Shown here piece after piece: positions 8,872-17,221 of a stretch of DNA of 64,000 nucleotides. The DNA comes from JBFWUM01 sp050247255 (GTDB lineage: Bacteria; Acidobacteriota; Vicinamibacteria; Vicinamibacterales; UBA2999). Under the pieces are notes generated by a model, which was not told where the DNA came from, made no database searches, and was given only the letters and a program-made list of their open reading frames with translations. The stretch lies in the NCBI GenBank assembly GCA_050247255.1, contig JBFWUM010000006.1, positions 1-64,000 on the forward strand. The letters are read 5' to 3'. The position numbers were made by a program, and so were the translations under genes. How positions within the stretch are numbered: the stretch's first letter is position 1; each line of letters starts with the position of its first letter.

Positions 8872-9162
8872 CTACCAGCACTCGGCGGATCGATCGCTGG
8901 CCGCGCGCGACCGGCACGCCGCCGCCCCGATCGCCAGCACGACGCCGAACAGCGCGCCGGCCCCGGCCGCTATCGCCACCGCGCGCAGCGGGTGACGCTT
9001 GATCTCGCGCTGCGCCTTCACCGACGCCGCCTCAGCGAAGTGCTTCCCTTCCGCAAACGCGTGCCGCCCGGTGCGCACGGCATCCTCAAACGCCTCGATC
9101 CCGGGAACCACGCGGTCCCGGAGGGCTTCGACCGTTACCGACCTTCCTGCAGCAGTGCCCAT
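8872..9162 (-). CDS. DUF883/ElaB-like membrane-anchored protein
   Basis: A 96-residue protein. A GGAGG ribosome site precedes the ATG at 9162, so the longer open frame is rejected. An N-terminal amphipathic helical region (residues 8-60) precedes a hydrophobic glycine/alanine-rich segment at about 64-86 (AVAIAAGAGALFGVVLAIGA), then a short charged tail. This is the layout of ElaB/YqjD-type proteins, inner-membrane tail-anchored stress proteins that can bind ribosomes. Family similarity is by layout only. Confidence 0.65.
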   Translation of the reverse strand: MGTAAGRSVTVEALRDRVVPGIEAFEDAVRTGRHAFAEGKHFAEAASVKAQREIKRHPLRAVAIAAGAGALFGVVLAIGAAACRSRAASDRSAECW

Positions 9163-9215
9163 ACGGACCTCCAGCACCGGTAGGCGCAAGAGCTGAGCCA
9201 GTGGGGGATGCCTGT

Positions 9216-9428
9216 TTACGGCGGCGATCGCGTTGTCCGCCGCGGCCACCGGCGAGCGTTCGCGGGATTGTTCCCGCCGCCCTGCGGGACATTCCGCGCG
9301 GCCTCGCCCGCCCGCAGCACGGTGCGGGTCACCCGGACGACGAGCCACTCGTCGCAGACGCGCCGCTCCGCCGCCGCCAGCCGATCCTCTGCGCTTTGCT
9401 CCCAGATGGGCGTCGATGTCGCCGGCAT
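9216..9428 (-). CDS. Doubtful small ORF upstream of the DUF883-like gene
   Basis: A 70-residue frame with a purine-rich AAAGGGGT stretch before its ATG. Its first 45 residues are helix-like and charged; the rest looks like out-of-frame GC-rich sequence. It could be the start of a companion gene with a frameshift, or no gene at all. The whole 9163-9618 stretch otherwise shows no supported gene. Confidence 0.25.
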   Translation of the reverse strand: MPATSTPIWEQSAEDRLAAAERRVCDEWLVVRVTRTVLRAGEAARNVPQGGGNNPANARRWPRRTTRSPP

Positions 9429-9618
9429 GCGCGACCCCTTTCGCGGAACAGATACACGGACTCGCAGCTACCGGCACGCACCGATCGTGCCGCGCAGCAC
9501 ATCACGGAACGGCGCGGCAGCGCGACGTGATGCGGCCCTTCAGCCCCACGCGGCGCGAGGAATTCCGCGGTGCCGCGAAAGGATCTCGCGCCTGCGCAGC
9601 GGCGGGACCTCGATGAGG

Positions 9619-10095
9619 TCAGGAGAGCCAGGCGCTCCAGAGCCGGGCGGACACATAGAGCCCTAACCCGTACACGGTATGCGTGGCGACGCTGCGCAGC
9701 CGCGCGGCGTTCGGGTGCGGCGCGCGCGACGCGGCAATGCCCAGCCCCATACCCGGCTGCAGCACCAGGAACGGCGCTGCCAGCGTGACGGCGCTGACGA
9801 TGAGCGCCGGCGCGAGCGACGGATGGTCGATCCACGCCTCGCCGGTCACCGCCAGCAGCGCTGCCGCGAACGTGATGCCGATCGTGTAATGCGCGAGCCA
9901 GCCGATCGCCCGCTCGTGCGCGATCGGCGCCGAGTGGCCGATCCGCTCGTGCCGGACACGGCCGCGGGCGAGATGCCCGATCCACCGGCCCAGCATCCCG
10001 AAGTCGAGCGACGCCACCCCGAAGCCGCGCCGCAGCACCAGCGCCCACGCATCCATGACCAGGGTCGCGCCCACGCCAATGACCACCGCCTCCAT
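9619..10095 (-). CDS. DUF2938 family membrane protein
   Basis: A 158-residue integral membrane protein; the start at 10095 is chosen because GGAGGGTGT lies just upstream. Four hydrophobic stretches are visible, near residues 2-20, 60-80, 90-115 and 135-155, with family residues such as GMLGRWIGHLARGR and GWLAHYTIGITFA. The function of DUF2938 is unknown. It is divergent from a MerR regulator with a shared operator between them, so it is the likely regulated target. Confidence 0.82.
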   Translation of the reverse strand: MEAVVIGVGATLVMDAWALVLRRGFGVASLDFGMLGRWIGHLARGRVRHERIGHSAPIAHERAIGWLAHYTIGITFAAALLAVTGEAWIDHPSLAPALIVSAVTLAAPFLVLQPGMGLGIAASRAPHPNAARLRSVATHTVYGLGLYVSARLWSAWLS

Positions 10096-10140
10096 ACACC
10101 CTCCTTCGCGCTCGCGCGCCAGACAGGTGGTACAGTTCCA

Positions 10141-10158
10141 CTTCAAGTCAACTTGAGG
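10141..10158. promoter_or_regulatory. MerR-type operator between DUF2938 and its regulator
   Basis: CTTCAAGT-CA-ACTTGAGG is an inverted repeat (TCAAGT/ACTTGA, two-base centre) in the 91-nt divergent region. The reverse strand reads CCTCAAGTTGACTTGAAG, close to the dyads bound by SoxR and related MerR regulators. It is well placed to act on both promoters. Binding by the neighbouring MerR protein is inferred. Confidence 0.6.
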
Positions 10159-10186
10159 TCAAGGGCCGCGCGGCCGGAGGGACGGG

Positions 10187-10597
10187 ATGGACATTTCGGA
10201 GGTGGCACGGCGGACCGGTGTGCCCGCATCGACGCTGCGGTACTACGAGGAGAAAGGGCTGATTGCCTCGGCCGGCCGGCACGGGCTGCGCCGGCTATTC
10301 GATGCGAGCGTGCTCGAACGCCTGGCGTTGATCGCACTCGGGCGGGCCGCCGGCTTCTCGCTCGATGAGATGGCGCCGATGGTGGCCGGCAGCCGGCCGC
10401 GGATCAACCGGCAGACGCTCGCTGCCAAGGCCGACGAACTGGACCACACCATCCGCCGGCTCACCGCCATCCGCAACAGCCTGCGCCACGCCGCCGTCTG
10501 CCCGGCGCCCAGCCACCTCGAATGCCCCACCTTTCGCCGCCTGCTGCAGGCGGCCGCGGTGGATACGGTCAGGGCGAAGAGGCGCGGAAGGGGCTAG
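10187..10597 (+). CDS. MerR family transcriptional regulator
   Basis: A 136-residue protein. The N-terminal winged helix-turn-helix has the classic SEVARRTGVPASTLRYYEEKG, followed by the second-wing signature GLRRLF and the helix ERLALIALGRAAGFSLDEM. A coiled-coil segment, about residues 80-105, should make the dimer. Two C-terminal cysteines (C105 and C113, separated by PAPSHLE) plus the nearby ECPTF could bind metal or sense redox, but the full SoxR iron-sulphur motif is absent. It is divergent from DUF2938 and its last codon overlaps the convergent DUF4256 gene by 4 nt. Confidence 0.9.
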   Translation: MDISEVARRTGVPASTLRYYEEKGLIASAGRHGLRRLFDASVLERLALIALGRAAGFSLDEMAPMVAGSRPRINRQTLAAKADELDHTIRRLTAIRNSLRHAAVCPAPSHLECPTFRRLLQAAAVDTVRAKRRGRG

Positions 10598-11169
10598 ACC
10601 TTGAGCAGCCCGCGAAAGCCGCGCGCGGCGTAGTACGACTCGGCGCCATTGTGATAGGTGAACACGCGGCCGTAGCGGCGATCGCAGAAGATCGCGCCGC
10701 CCAGCTTGCGGACGTCGGCCGGCGTCTGCACCCAGCTCGAGGTCTTGCTGTCGAACACGCCGAGCTCCTGCAGCGCGTGATACTGCTCTTCCGTCAGCAT
10801 CTCGATGCCCATCGCCGCCGCCAGCTCCATGGCGCTCGCCTTCGGCTTGTGCTCCTTGCGCGCATCGAGCGCCGCGCGGTCGTAGCAGACGCTGCGCCGC
10901 CCGCCCGGGCTCTCGGCCGAGCAGTCGCAGAACGTCAGCTCGCCGCTCTTCTTGTCGAAGCCGATGACATCGGGCTCGCCGCCGGATGCCTCCATCTCGG
11001 AGAGCGACCACAGCTTGTCCGGCTTCGCCTCGAGCCGCGCCTCGACCTTCTCCCACGCGAGCCCCGGGTGCCGCTTCGCGTGCTTCTCGAACCGAGCCTT
11101 CAACGTCTTGAGTAGCTGGTCCTGATCCTGCTGCGATAACGCGCGCTTCCTTGCCTTCGATGTGGCCAT
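10594..11169 (-). CDS. DUF4256 family protein
   Basis: A 191-residue cytosolic protein of normal length for DUF4256. Family features include HPGLAWEKVEARL near residue 40, FCDCSAESPGGRRSVCYDR around 80-98, and a C-terminal RRYGRVFTYHNGAESYYAARGFRG. Function is unknown for the family; one view is a hydrolase-like fold, without proof. It converges on the MerR gene. A copy of the 165-bp repeat begins 29 nt upstream of its start. Confidence 0.85.
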   Translation of the reverse strand: MATSKARKRALSQQDQDQLLKTLKARFEKHAKRHPGLAWEKVEARLEAKPDKLWSLSEMEASGGEPDVIGFDKKSGELTFCDCSAESPGGRRSVCYDRAALDARKEHKPKASAMELAAAMGIEMLTEEQYHALQELGVFDSKTSSWVQTPADVRKLGGAIFCDRRYGRVFTYHNGAESYYAARGFRGLLKV

Positions 11170-11197
11170 GATCCCGCTACTATCGCACGGCCTGAAC

Positions 11198-11362
11198 GAC
11201 TCGCGCTGCGGTTGCGGCGTCAGGTGTTTCGCGGAGGAGCTGGTCTCGGTCGCCAGAGATGAGACGTCAGGCCGTGGGCAAAGGTGTCGCGCCTCCCTGT
11301 GGGCGTGCCGAGCCAGCGAGCGGAGCGAAATACCTGGCGTCGCGACCCCTCACCAGCGAGTC
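11198..11362 (+). repeat. 165-bp repeat with inverted ends, copy 1
   Basis: Begins GACTCGC and ends GCGAGTC. Inside these ends, GCGTCAGGTGTTTCGC near the left is mirrored by GCGAAATACCTGGCGTCGCG near the right, giving imperfect inverted arms of about 38 bp. The middle contains GAGCTGGTCTCGGTCGCCAG. No ORF is supported inside. Further copies lie at 14528, 16188 and 26647. Confidence 0.85.
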
Positions 11363-11407
11363 GAAGGGGCGTTGCGCTACTATCCCCAGCAATTACAGGA
11401 GGCTTGC

Positions 11408-11887
11408 ATGGCGAATCCCGAAGACCAGAACACCCCGGGCGCAGACGATGTGTCGCGCCGCGAGTTCGTGAAGGCATCGATTGCGGCGGGCATTGCCGCC
11501 GCGGCGGGCGGCGCGGTGGCCGCGCAGCAGCAGGTGACGGAAACGAACGTGGAGATCCGCACGCCCGACGGCACCGCCGACGCCGCGTTCATCCACCCGG
11601 CCACCGGCCGCTTCCCTGCCGTGCTCATCTGGCCGGATGCCTTTGGCCTGCGCCCGTCGATGCGCGACATGGCGCGCCGGCTGGCCGCCGAGGGCTACTC
11701 CGTGCTGGTGCCGAACCCGTTCTACCGCGTCGCGAAGTCGCCGGTGTTCGAGAGCGCCGCCAACTTCAACTTCGGCGACCCCGAGCAGCGCGGCCGGCTG
11801 ACGCCGCTCATGGGATCGATCACCGCCGATGGCGCGGCCGAGCGCGACGCCGCCGCGTATGTCGCCTGGCTCGACGCGCAGCCGCAG
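11408..11887 (+). CDS. Dienelactone hydrolase-like protein, Tat-exported, cut by a gap
   Basis: The first 160 residues are present; the 3' part is lost in the N run. The ATG at 11408 follows AGGAGG. Residues 16-36 form a twin-arginine signal (RREFVKASIAAGIAAAAGG). The mature part starts the dienelactone hydrolase fold: VEIRTPDGTADAAFIHP, then PAVLIWPDAFGLRPSMRDMA with the strand and oxyanion region. The catalytic Cys/Asp/His would lie in the missing part. Family members hydrolyse dienelactones or related esters; an exported form suggests periplasmic ester hydrolysis. Confidence 0.8.
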
Positions 11888-11987
11888 NNNNNNNNNNNNN
11901 NNNNNNNNNNNNNNNNNNNNNNNNNNNNNNNNNNNNNNNNNNNNNNNNNNNNNNNNNNNNNNNNNNNNNNNNNNNNNNNNNNNNNNN
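11888..11987. other. Assembly gap of 100 Ns
   Basis: Exactly 100 Ns, a conventional placeholder of unknown true length. It removes the 3' ends of two convergent genes, the dienelactone hydrolase and the phosphodiesterase, so their spacing is unknown. Confidence 0.99.
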
Positions 11988-12901
11988 GCATCGCCCGCCC
12001 ACCCGGTCTGCTCCGGCAGGCCGAGCAGGTAGAGCACCGTGGCGGCGGTATCCATCGTCTGGACTTCCGCCTGCGCGAGCTCGCCGGGGCGCACGCCCTG
12101 GCCCCACGCGATCCACGGGATCGTCACATCCGCCACATCGTCACTGCCGTGATTGGTGCCGTGGCCGCCATGGTCGGCGGTGACGATCAGCGAGAACTTG
12201 CCCTCGCCGTAGGTCTCGTTGGCCACCTCGATCAGCCGCTTCACCGACGCATCCGCGGCAAGCACGGCACGGCCGTAGTCGGGCGACATCCAGCCTGAGC
12301 GATGCCCGGCGGCATCGGGGTCGGCCATGTGGACGAACAGGACGTTCGGCTTCGCATCCTTCAGGTAACGCTCGACGTCGGTCATCGTGCGCTCGCTGAG
12401 CCAGCGGCCGAACCAGCCGCCCGGCGCCTGCGAGTAGTCGAGCGTGCCGGCCAGCTGCAAAGGCTGGAACTTCGCCTTGCTGAAGAACGCGGCGGTGGCA
12501 TAGCCGTGCGCGCGCGCCACGCTGAAGATGTTCGGCAGCTCGATGCTGTCAGCCTTCGCCGTCGTCACGTTGTTCCAGAACACGCCGTGGCCGTCTGGGG
12601 TGAGCCCGGTGAGCATCGACGTGTGCGACGGCAGCGTCTTGCTGGGATTGATGGTGCTTGCCGCCAGCGTGTAGCTTCCCTCGCGCATCAGCCGCTGCAG
12701 GGTCGGCGCATGGAATTGCGTGATCGCATCCGGCCGCAGGCCGTCGATCGAGACGACGATGACGTTGCGGGCGAGGGCGGTGGTGGGTTGAAGGGTGAGC
12801 GCATCCGCGAGCGGGGTCGAGCGGATGTAGCGCGGCGCGCAGGCAGTGCCCGCCGTGACAGCGGCGATCATCAGGAACGCGATCAGGCGGAGTTGGAGCA
12901 T
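11988..12901 (-). CDS. Alkaline phosphatase superfamily phosphodiesterase, exported, 3' end missing
   Basis: About 304 residues are visible from the ATG at 12901. An N-terminal hydrophobic segment ending near AGTACAP is a signal peptide, possibly a weak lipobox. NVIVVSIDGLRPD is the metal-binding start of the nucleotide pyrophosphatase/phosphodiesterase family; NPSKTLPSHTSMLTG holds the nucleophilic threonine; HMADPDAAGH and VTADHGGHGTNHG supply further metal ligands. It should hydrolyse phosphodiester or pyrophosphate bonds in the periplasm. The C-terminus is lost in the gap. Confidence 0.88.
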
Positions 12902-12961
12902 GGACCGTTCACCCTTGGGATTGTGGGAGGCGCCCTTTCATTGTCGCCTGCGCTGCAAGCC

Positions 12962-14485
12962 CTACGAGTAAACCTGGCGGTACTTCATCGACAAATAGTC
13001 GAGGTATGGCGCGGGATCGATGGATCCGCCTGTGATCTTCTGCACGAGCTCGCGCGGCAGGAACTTGCGGCCGTGCCTGTGCAGTTCCTCACGCAGCCAG
13101 GCGAGCAGCGCGCCGAACTCGCCGCGCCGCATCTCATCGTCCAGGCTGGGATGCGCGTTCCGGAACGTCTGCGCCAGCTGCGCCGCGAACACGTTGCCGA
13201 GCGTGTAGGTGGCGAAGTAGCCGAACAGCCCCGCCGACCAGTGGATGTCCTGCAGCACCCCGCGCGCCGCATCCGGCGGCGTGATGCCGAGATAGTCGCG
13301 CATGCCGGCGTTCCACGCCTCATCGAGGTCCTTCACTTCGAGCCGCCCCTCGATGAGCGCAATCTCCAGCTCCACGCGCAGCATGACGTGCAGGTTGTAC
13401 GTCGCCTCGTCTGCCTCGACGCGGATCAGCGACGGTTCGACGCGGTTGATCCCCTTGTAGAACTGCGCGAGCGACACGCCGCCCAGCTGCGCCTGGCACC
13501 GCTGCTGGAGCATCGGGAAGAAGTGCTCCCAGAACGGCAGCGATCTGCCGACGATGTTCTCCCAGAGACGGCTCTGTGATTCGTGGATGCCGAGCGATGC
13601 GCCCCCTTCGAGGCTGGTGCGCTGATACGCGGGGCTCACCCCCTGCTCGTACAGCGCGTGCCCGGTCTCGTGCATGGTGCCGAACAGGAGCGAGAGCGGC
13701 AGCCCTTCCACGTATCGCGTCGTAATCCGCACATCGTCTGCGCCAAAGGAGGTGCAGAACGGGTGGAGCGATTTGTCCTGGCGGCCGCGATCGAAGTCGA
13801 AACCAAAGGCATTGATCACTTCGACGCTGAAATCGATGAGCGTCGATTCGGGGATGGATACGCGCAGGAACGAATCGTCCACCTGCGGACGCTCGCCCAG
13901 CTCGCGCACCAGCGCCACCTGCTTGTCGCGGAGCGCCGCGAACACCGCCTGCACCTCGGCGGTCGTCGCGCCTGGCTCGTAGTCGTCGAGCAGAATGTCG
14001 TAGGGATGCGCGGCGCGGTCGAAGAAGGTGACGTACTGCCGCTTGAGCGCGATGACGCGCTCGAGGTGCGGCCGGAACATGGCGAAGTCGGACTTGGCGC
14101 GCGCCTCGGCCCAGGCCTGCTGCGCGGCAGAGGTCGCGCGCGCCTGCTCGGCCACGAATTCGGCTGGCACCTTGGTGGCCTTCTCGAAATCCCGCGCGGT
14201 CACCGCGATGATGCGCGATTCGTCGGAGTCAGCGTCGACGGCGCGCACCTGGGCGCGGGCGGCGTCGAGCGCCTTCGCCATGTCGTCGGAGGTGAACGTC
14301 TCGTGCGCAATGCGGCGCAGCGTCGCCTGCATCTCGCCATGCGCCGGCGCGCCGCCGGGCGGCATGTAAACCCGCTCGTCCCACTCGATCAGATCGGCCG
14401 CGCGCTGCAGATCGCGCACCTCGCCGACACGCGCCGCCAGATCCGCGAACAGCCCGGCTGCCTCGGTTACGCCCGAATCGCTCAT
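12962..14485 (-). CDS. M32 family metallocarboxypeptidase
   Basis: A 507-residue protein, typical length for thermostable carboxypeptidase 1. CAGGGG precedes the ATG at 14485; the longer frame runs into the repeat and is not used. The zinc motif HETGH lies in TMHETGHALYEQG (about residue 255), followed by the family motif GIHESQSRLWEN. It removes C-terminal amino acids from peptides in the cytoplasm with a broad preference that excludes proline. It stands alone between the phosphodiesterase and repeat copy 2. Confidence 0.95.
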   Translation of the reverse strand: MSDSGVTEAAGLFADLAARVGEVRDLQRAADLIEWDERVYMPPGGAPAHGEMQATLRRIAHETFTSDDMAKALDAARAQVRAVDADSDESRIIAVTARDFEKATKVPAEFVAEQARATSAAQQAWAEARAKSDFAMFRPHLERVIALKRQYVTFFDRAAHPYDILLDDYEPGATTAEVQAVFAALRDKQVALVRELGERPQVDDSFLRVSIPESTLIDFSVEVINAFGFDFDRGRQDKSLHPFCTSFGADDVRITTRYVEGLPLSLLFGTMHETGHALYEQGVSPAYQRTSLEGGASLGIHESQSRLWENIVGRSLPFWEHFFPMLQQRCQAQLGGVSLAQFYKGINRVEPSLIRVEADEATYNLHVMLRVELEIALIEGRLEVKDLDEAWNAGMRDYLGITPPDAARGVLQDIHWSAGLFGYFATYTLGNVFAAQLAQTFRNAHPSLDDEMRRGEFGALLAWLREELHRHGRKFLPRELVQKITGGSIDPAPYLDYLSMKYRQVYS

Positions 14486-14527
14486 CCCCTGATTCTCGCC
14501 TACTTGCGGGAAAGGTGTCGTCCTGTG

Positions 14528-14691
14528 CACTCGCCTGAGTTGGTCGCGACGCCAGGCATTTCGCTCCGCGCGCTGGCTCGGCACGCCCACAGAGAGGCGT
14601 AAGGATCTTGCCTACGGCGCTGGGGCGGTTCTCTGGCGACCGAGACCAGCTCCTCCGCGAAACACCTGACGCCGCGACCGCTGTGCGAGTC
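14528..14691 (-). repeat. 165-bp repeat with inverted ends, copy 2
   Basis: Same element as at 11198, reversed: GTCGCGACGCCAGGCATTTC on the left and GCGAAACACCTGACGCCGCG on the right, bounded by CACTCGC and GCGAGTC. It fills most of the interval between the carboxypeptidase start and the MBL hydrolase stop. The middle is the least conserved part. Confidence 0.85.
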
Positions 14692-14703
14692 GTGGGCGGC
14701 CGT

Positions 14704-15360
14704 CTACTTCAGCCCAAGGCGCTGCTTGAAAGAGGGCCAATCGCGCTTCAGGGCGATGAAGTCTTCCGCTTCCGCGCAGCGCAGGAACGGGTTGGTTGCG
14801 CGCTCAAGGCCCATGGTCGACACGGGCCGCACGCCGTAGTCGTGTCCGGGCCAGACGGTCGCATCGTCCGGCACGCGCTCCATGATGCGCTGCAGACTCT
14901 GCCACTCGGTTAGCGCGTCCTCGTCGTTCGACGTGCCGCCGACCTTGCCGACGAAGAGGATGTCGCCGGTGATGAGCAGCTTCCACGACGGCTCGTAGAT
15001 GACGACGTGGTCCGGGCAGTGGCCGGGGACGTGGAGGAACTCCAGCTTCAGACTACCGACCCGCAGTTCCTGCCGATCGCCAAGGCCGATGTCAGGTGTC
15101 ACGAACGGGGAGCCAGCCAGCGCCGCCAGCGGCGCGCCCGTCAACCGCTTCGCTTCGTCGTTGCCGTTGATGTGATCGGGGTGGCCGTGGGTGTTGATGA
15201 TGCAGGTCACCGCCAGCTTCTGGTCTGCCGCCCGCTGCACCAGCGCCCCTGGCGTGTAGGACGGGTCGATGAGCACGCACTTGCCGGCATCGCGGTCGCC
15301 GAGCAGGTAGCCGAGGTTCCGATCGCCGCCGGTGCGGAGCTGTTCGAAGACGAGGATCAT
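14704..15360 (-). CDS. Metallo-beta-lactamase-fold hydrolase, glyoxalase II-like
   Basis: A 218-residue protein starting at the ATG at 15360. The metal motif is NTHGHPDHING (HxHxDH), with further ligands in VPGHCPDH, ITGDILF and VWPGHDYG. This set matches the glyoxalase II/persulfide dioxygenase branch that hydrolyses S-acylglutathione or similar thioesters. No rhodanese domain is attached. It is divergent from the PrmA-like gene with 46 nt between starts. Confidence 0.88.
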   Translation of the reverse strand: MILVFEQLRTGGDRNLGYLLGDRDAGKCVLIDPSYTPGALVQRAADQKLAVTCIINTHGHPDHINGNDEAKRLTGAPLAALAGSPFVTPDIGLGDRQELRVGSLKLEFLHVPGHCPDHVVIYEPSWKLLITGDILFVGKVGGTSNDEDALTEWQSLQRIMERVPDDATVWPGHDYGVRPVSTMGLERATNPFLRCAEAEDFIALKRDWPSFKQRLGLK

Positions 15361-15406
15361 CCTCCGATTATGCGCGCCGGGCCCCGGCGACACTATGCTT
15401 CTCTGA

Positions 15407-16165
15407 GTGCCCTACCTCGTGAACATCCGGCATGCGCCGCCCGGCGCGTTTGAGCGAGTGATCGATCTCGGCGCGCTCGATGCCGAACTGCTCGACTCCG
15501 GCGCGCTGCGCGCCATCATGCCGGACAGCGTGACGCCCGAGCAGGTGGCGGCGGCGACTGGCGTCGCACGTGTCGATGTCTCCCCAGCCGTCGATCGAGA
15601 CGATGGCTCGGTCTGGATCCTCAACGTGCGGCCTGTCCCAGTGGGTGGGCACGAGATCAGGCTGACGGATGCGCCCGCGTTTGGCACCGGGCTGCATCCG
15701 ACCACGGCGATGTGCCTGCAGATGCTCGAGGAGCTGGTCGCGCAGCTCGCGCCGGCCTCGATGCTGGATGTCGGCACGGGGTCCGGCGTGCTCGCGATCG
15801 CGGCGTTGAAGCTGGGTGTGCCGCGCGCGCTGGGTATCGACCTGGACGATGGGGCACTGCGTGTGGCGGCGGAGAACGCGCGAGTCAATGGCGTCGGGGA
15901 CCGGCTCGCGCTCGCGCACGATGGACCCGACGCCATTGACGGCACGTTCCCGCTGGCCGTCGCCAACGTCCTCGCCGCCCCGCTCATCGAGATGGCCCCG
16001 GTCCTCGTGCGCCGCATCGCCCATCACGGCGACCTCGTGCTGTCAGGAGTCGCGGCATCGGCAGAACGGGAGGTGGCGCAAGCCTATGTGCGCCTCGGCA
16101 TGCGCCATCTGCGAACGACCGCGCGCGCCGGCTGGGTCGCGCTGATGCTGCAGGCCGCGTGGTGA
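15407..16165 (+). CDS. prmA: Ribosomal protein L11 methyltransferase-like
   Basis: A 252-residue protein from a GTG start at 15407. The PrmA signature FGTGLHPTTAMCL is at about residues 85-97, followed by the SAM-binding MLDVGTGSGVLAIAAL and the PrmA-type catalytic motif NVLAAPL. It is somewhat shorter than E. coli PrmA because the N-terminal substrate domain is reduced. It would trimethylate ribosomal protein L11 in the cytoplasm. Repeat copy 3 starts 22 nt after the stop. Confidence 0.85.
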   Translation: MPYLVNIRHAPPGAFERVIDLGALDAELLDSGALRAIMPDSVTPEQVAAATGVARVDVSPAVDRDDGSVWILNVRPVPVGGHEIRLTDAPAFGTGLHPTTAMCLQMLEELVAQLAPASMLDVGTGSGVLAIAALKLGVPRALGIDLDDGALRVAAENARVNGVGDRLALAHDGPDAIDGTFPLAVANVLAAPLIEMAPVLVRRIAHHGDLVLSGVAASAEREVAQAYVRLGMRHLRTTARAGWVALMLQAAW

Positions 16166-16187
16166 TCGGCCCACGCCGGCCCTCGTC

Positions 16188-16353
16188 GACTCGCACGACG
16201 GTCGCGGCGTCAGGTGTTTCGCGGAGGAGCTGGTCTCGGTCGCCAGAGATGAGACGCCGCACCGTCAGCAACGGACCTCGCGCCTCTGAGCGGGCGTGCC
16301 GAGCCAGCGAGCGGAGCGAAATACCTGGCGTCGCGACCCTTCACCAGCGAGTC
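16188..16353 (+). repeat. 165-bp repeat with inverted ends, copy 3
   Basis: Bounded by GACTCGC and GCGAGTC, with GGTCGCGGCGTCAGGTGTTT near the left and GCGAAATACCTGGCGTCGCG near the right. The outer ~60 bases at each side are nearly identical to copy 1; the middle ~25 bases differ. It lies between the prmA stop and the bicupin stop, where it could also act as a two-sided terminator-like hairpin. Confidence 0.87.
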
Positions 16354-16384
16354 ACCATGCCACTGCGCGAGTCGGCTGTCGCGT

Positions 16385-17167
16385 CTACGACCGGCTCCTT
16401 CGCAGGCGCGCGAGTTGGCGCGCCCATCTGCGCGGGTCGGTGAGGCGCGCGGCGAGCGAGGGGCGCGGGAGGTGGTCGGTAATGCGATGGCTGTGCAGCT
16501 CGAACACGACATAGCGCGCCGGCACCGTGCCGGGGTTGCGCATGCCGTGGATCGATCCCGACGGGTAGAAGACCACGTGCCGAGGCGCCACGGGCTGGCC
16601 AAGGGTCTCGACCTCGCCGTCGAGCGTGACGATGACGACGTCGTAGGGGTCGGCGTGCGGCTCGTAGCCGGCGCCCGGGAACATCAGCGAGACGTGCGAC
16701 CGCAGCGCGGCGAGATGGCGCGTTGCCGCGTCGCACTGCCGCTGCCGTACGCCCCACGCGTGTGACTTCGACCCGAGCGGGCCGTCGCCTGATGCATCAC
16801 AGCGCGTAAACGCGAGCGCCGACCGCCGCGTGGGATCACGATCGCGCCAGGCGATGGCAACGTAACTCGCGGGTGCTGCGCCGTGCGCGGTCAGCGTGTG
16901 CGGCATGCCGGCCGGCAGGAAGGCGAACTGACCGCGCTCCAGCGTGGCGTCGCCCATCCGCAACGCGCCGTCGAGCACGAGGATGATCTGTTCCCCATCG
17001 CCAGGCGCCGGATGACGACTCCGCCCTGCCGCGACGCTGACCGTGCAACATGCCAGTTCGTCGAGCCCGGGCGTAGGTCCGGCGAGGAGCATCTGCTCCG
17101 CCCAGCCGGCACCGCCGGCCGGCGAGGGCCGCGCGACTCGAACGACGGCAGGCGTGAGCACGGCCAC
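16385..17167 (-). CDS. Bicupin domain protein
   Basis: A 260-residue protein with two cupin barrels. The first, about residues 40-110, has GDGEQIILVLDGALRMG and FAFLPAGMPHTL; the second, about 150-230, has PGAGYEPHADPYDVVIVTLD and VVFYPSGSIHGM. The histidines in each (HTL; HADPYD; HGM) could hold a metal. The C-terminus is rich in arginine. The substrate is unknown; bicupins include dioxygenases, isomerases and sugar-binding regulators. It is divergent from the alpha/beta hydrolase (55 nt). Confidence 0.8.
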   Translation of the reverse strand: MAVLTPAVVRVARPSPAGGAGWAEQMLLAGPTPGLDELACCTVSVAAGRSRHPAPGDGEQIILVLDGALRMGDATLERGQFAFLPAGMPHTLTAHGAAPASYVAIAWRDRDPTRRSALAFTRCDASGDGPLGSKSHAWGVRQRQCDAATRHLAALRSHVSLMFPGAGYEPHADPYDVVIVTLDGEVETLGQPVAPRHVVFYPSGSIHGMRNPGTVPARYVVFELHSHRITDHLPRPSLAARLTDPRRWARQLARLRRSRS

Positions 17168-17221
17168 AGTATGCGCTGGTGCATTAGCTCATCCGGCACG
17201 AGCGACTCGCGCGCCGGTAAG

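Noticed and set aside
11162..11407. Longer start for the dienelactone hydrolase
   Set aside because: The added residues are the 165-bp repeat; AGGAGG and a Tat signal support the ATG at 11408.
14486..14590. Longer start for the M32 carboxypeptidase
   Set aside because: The extension is repeat copy 2; the start at 14485 has CAGGGG and family-like N-terminus.
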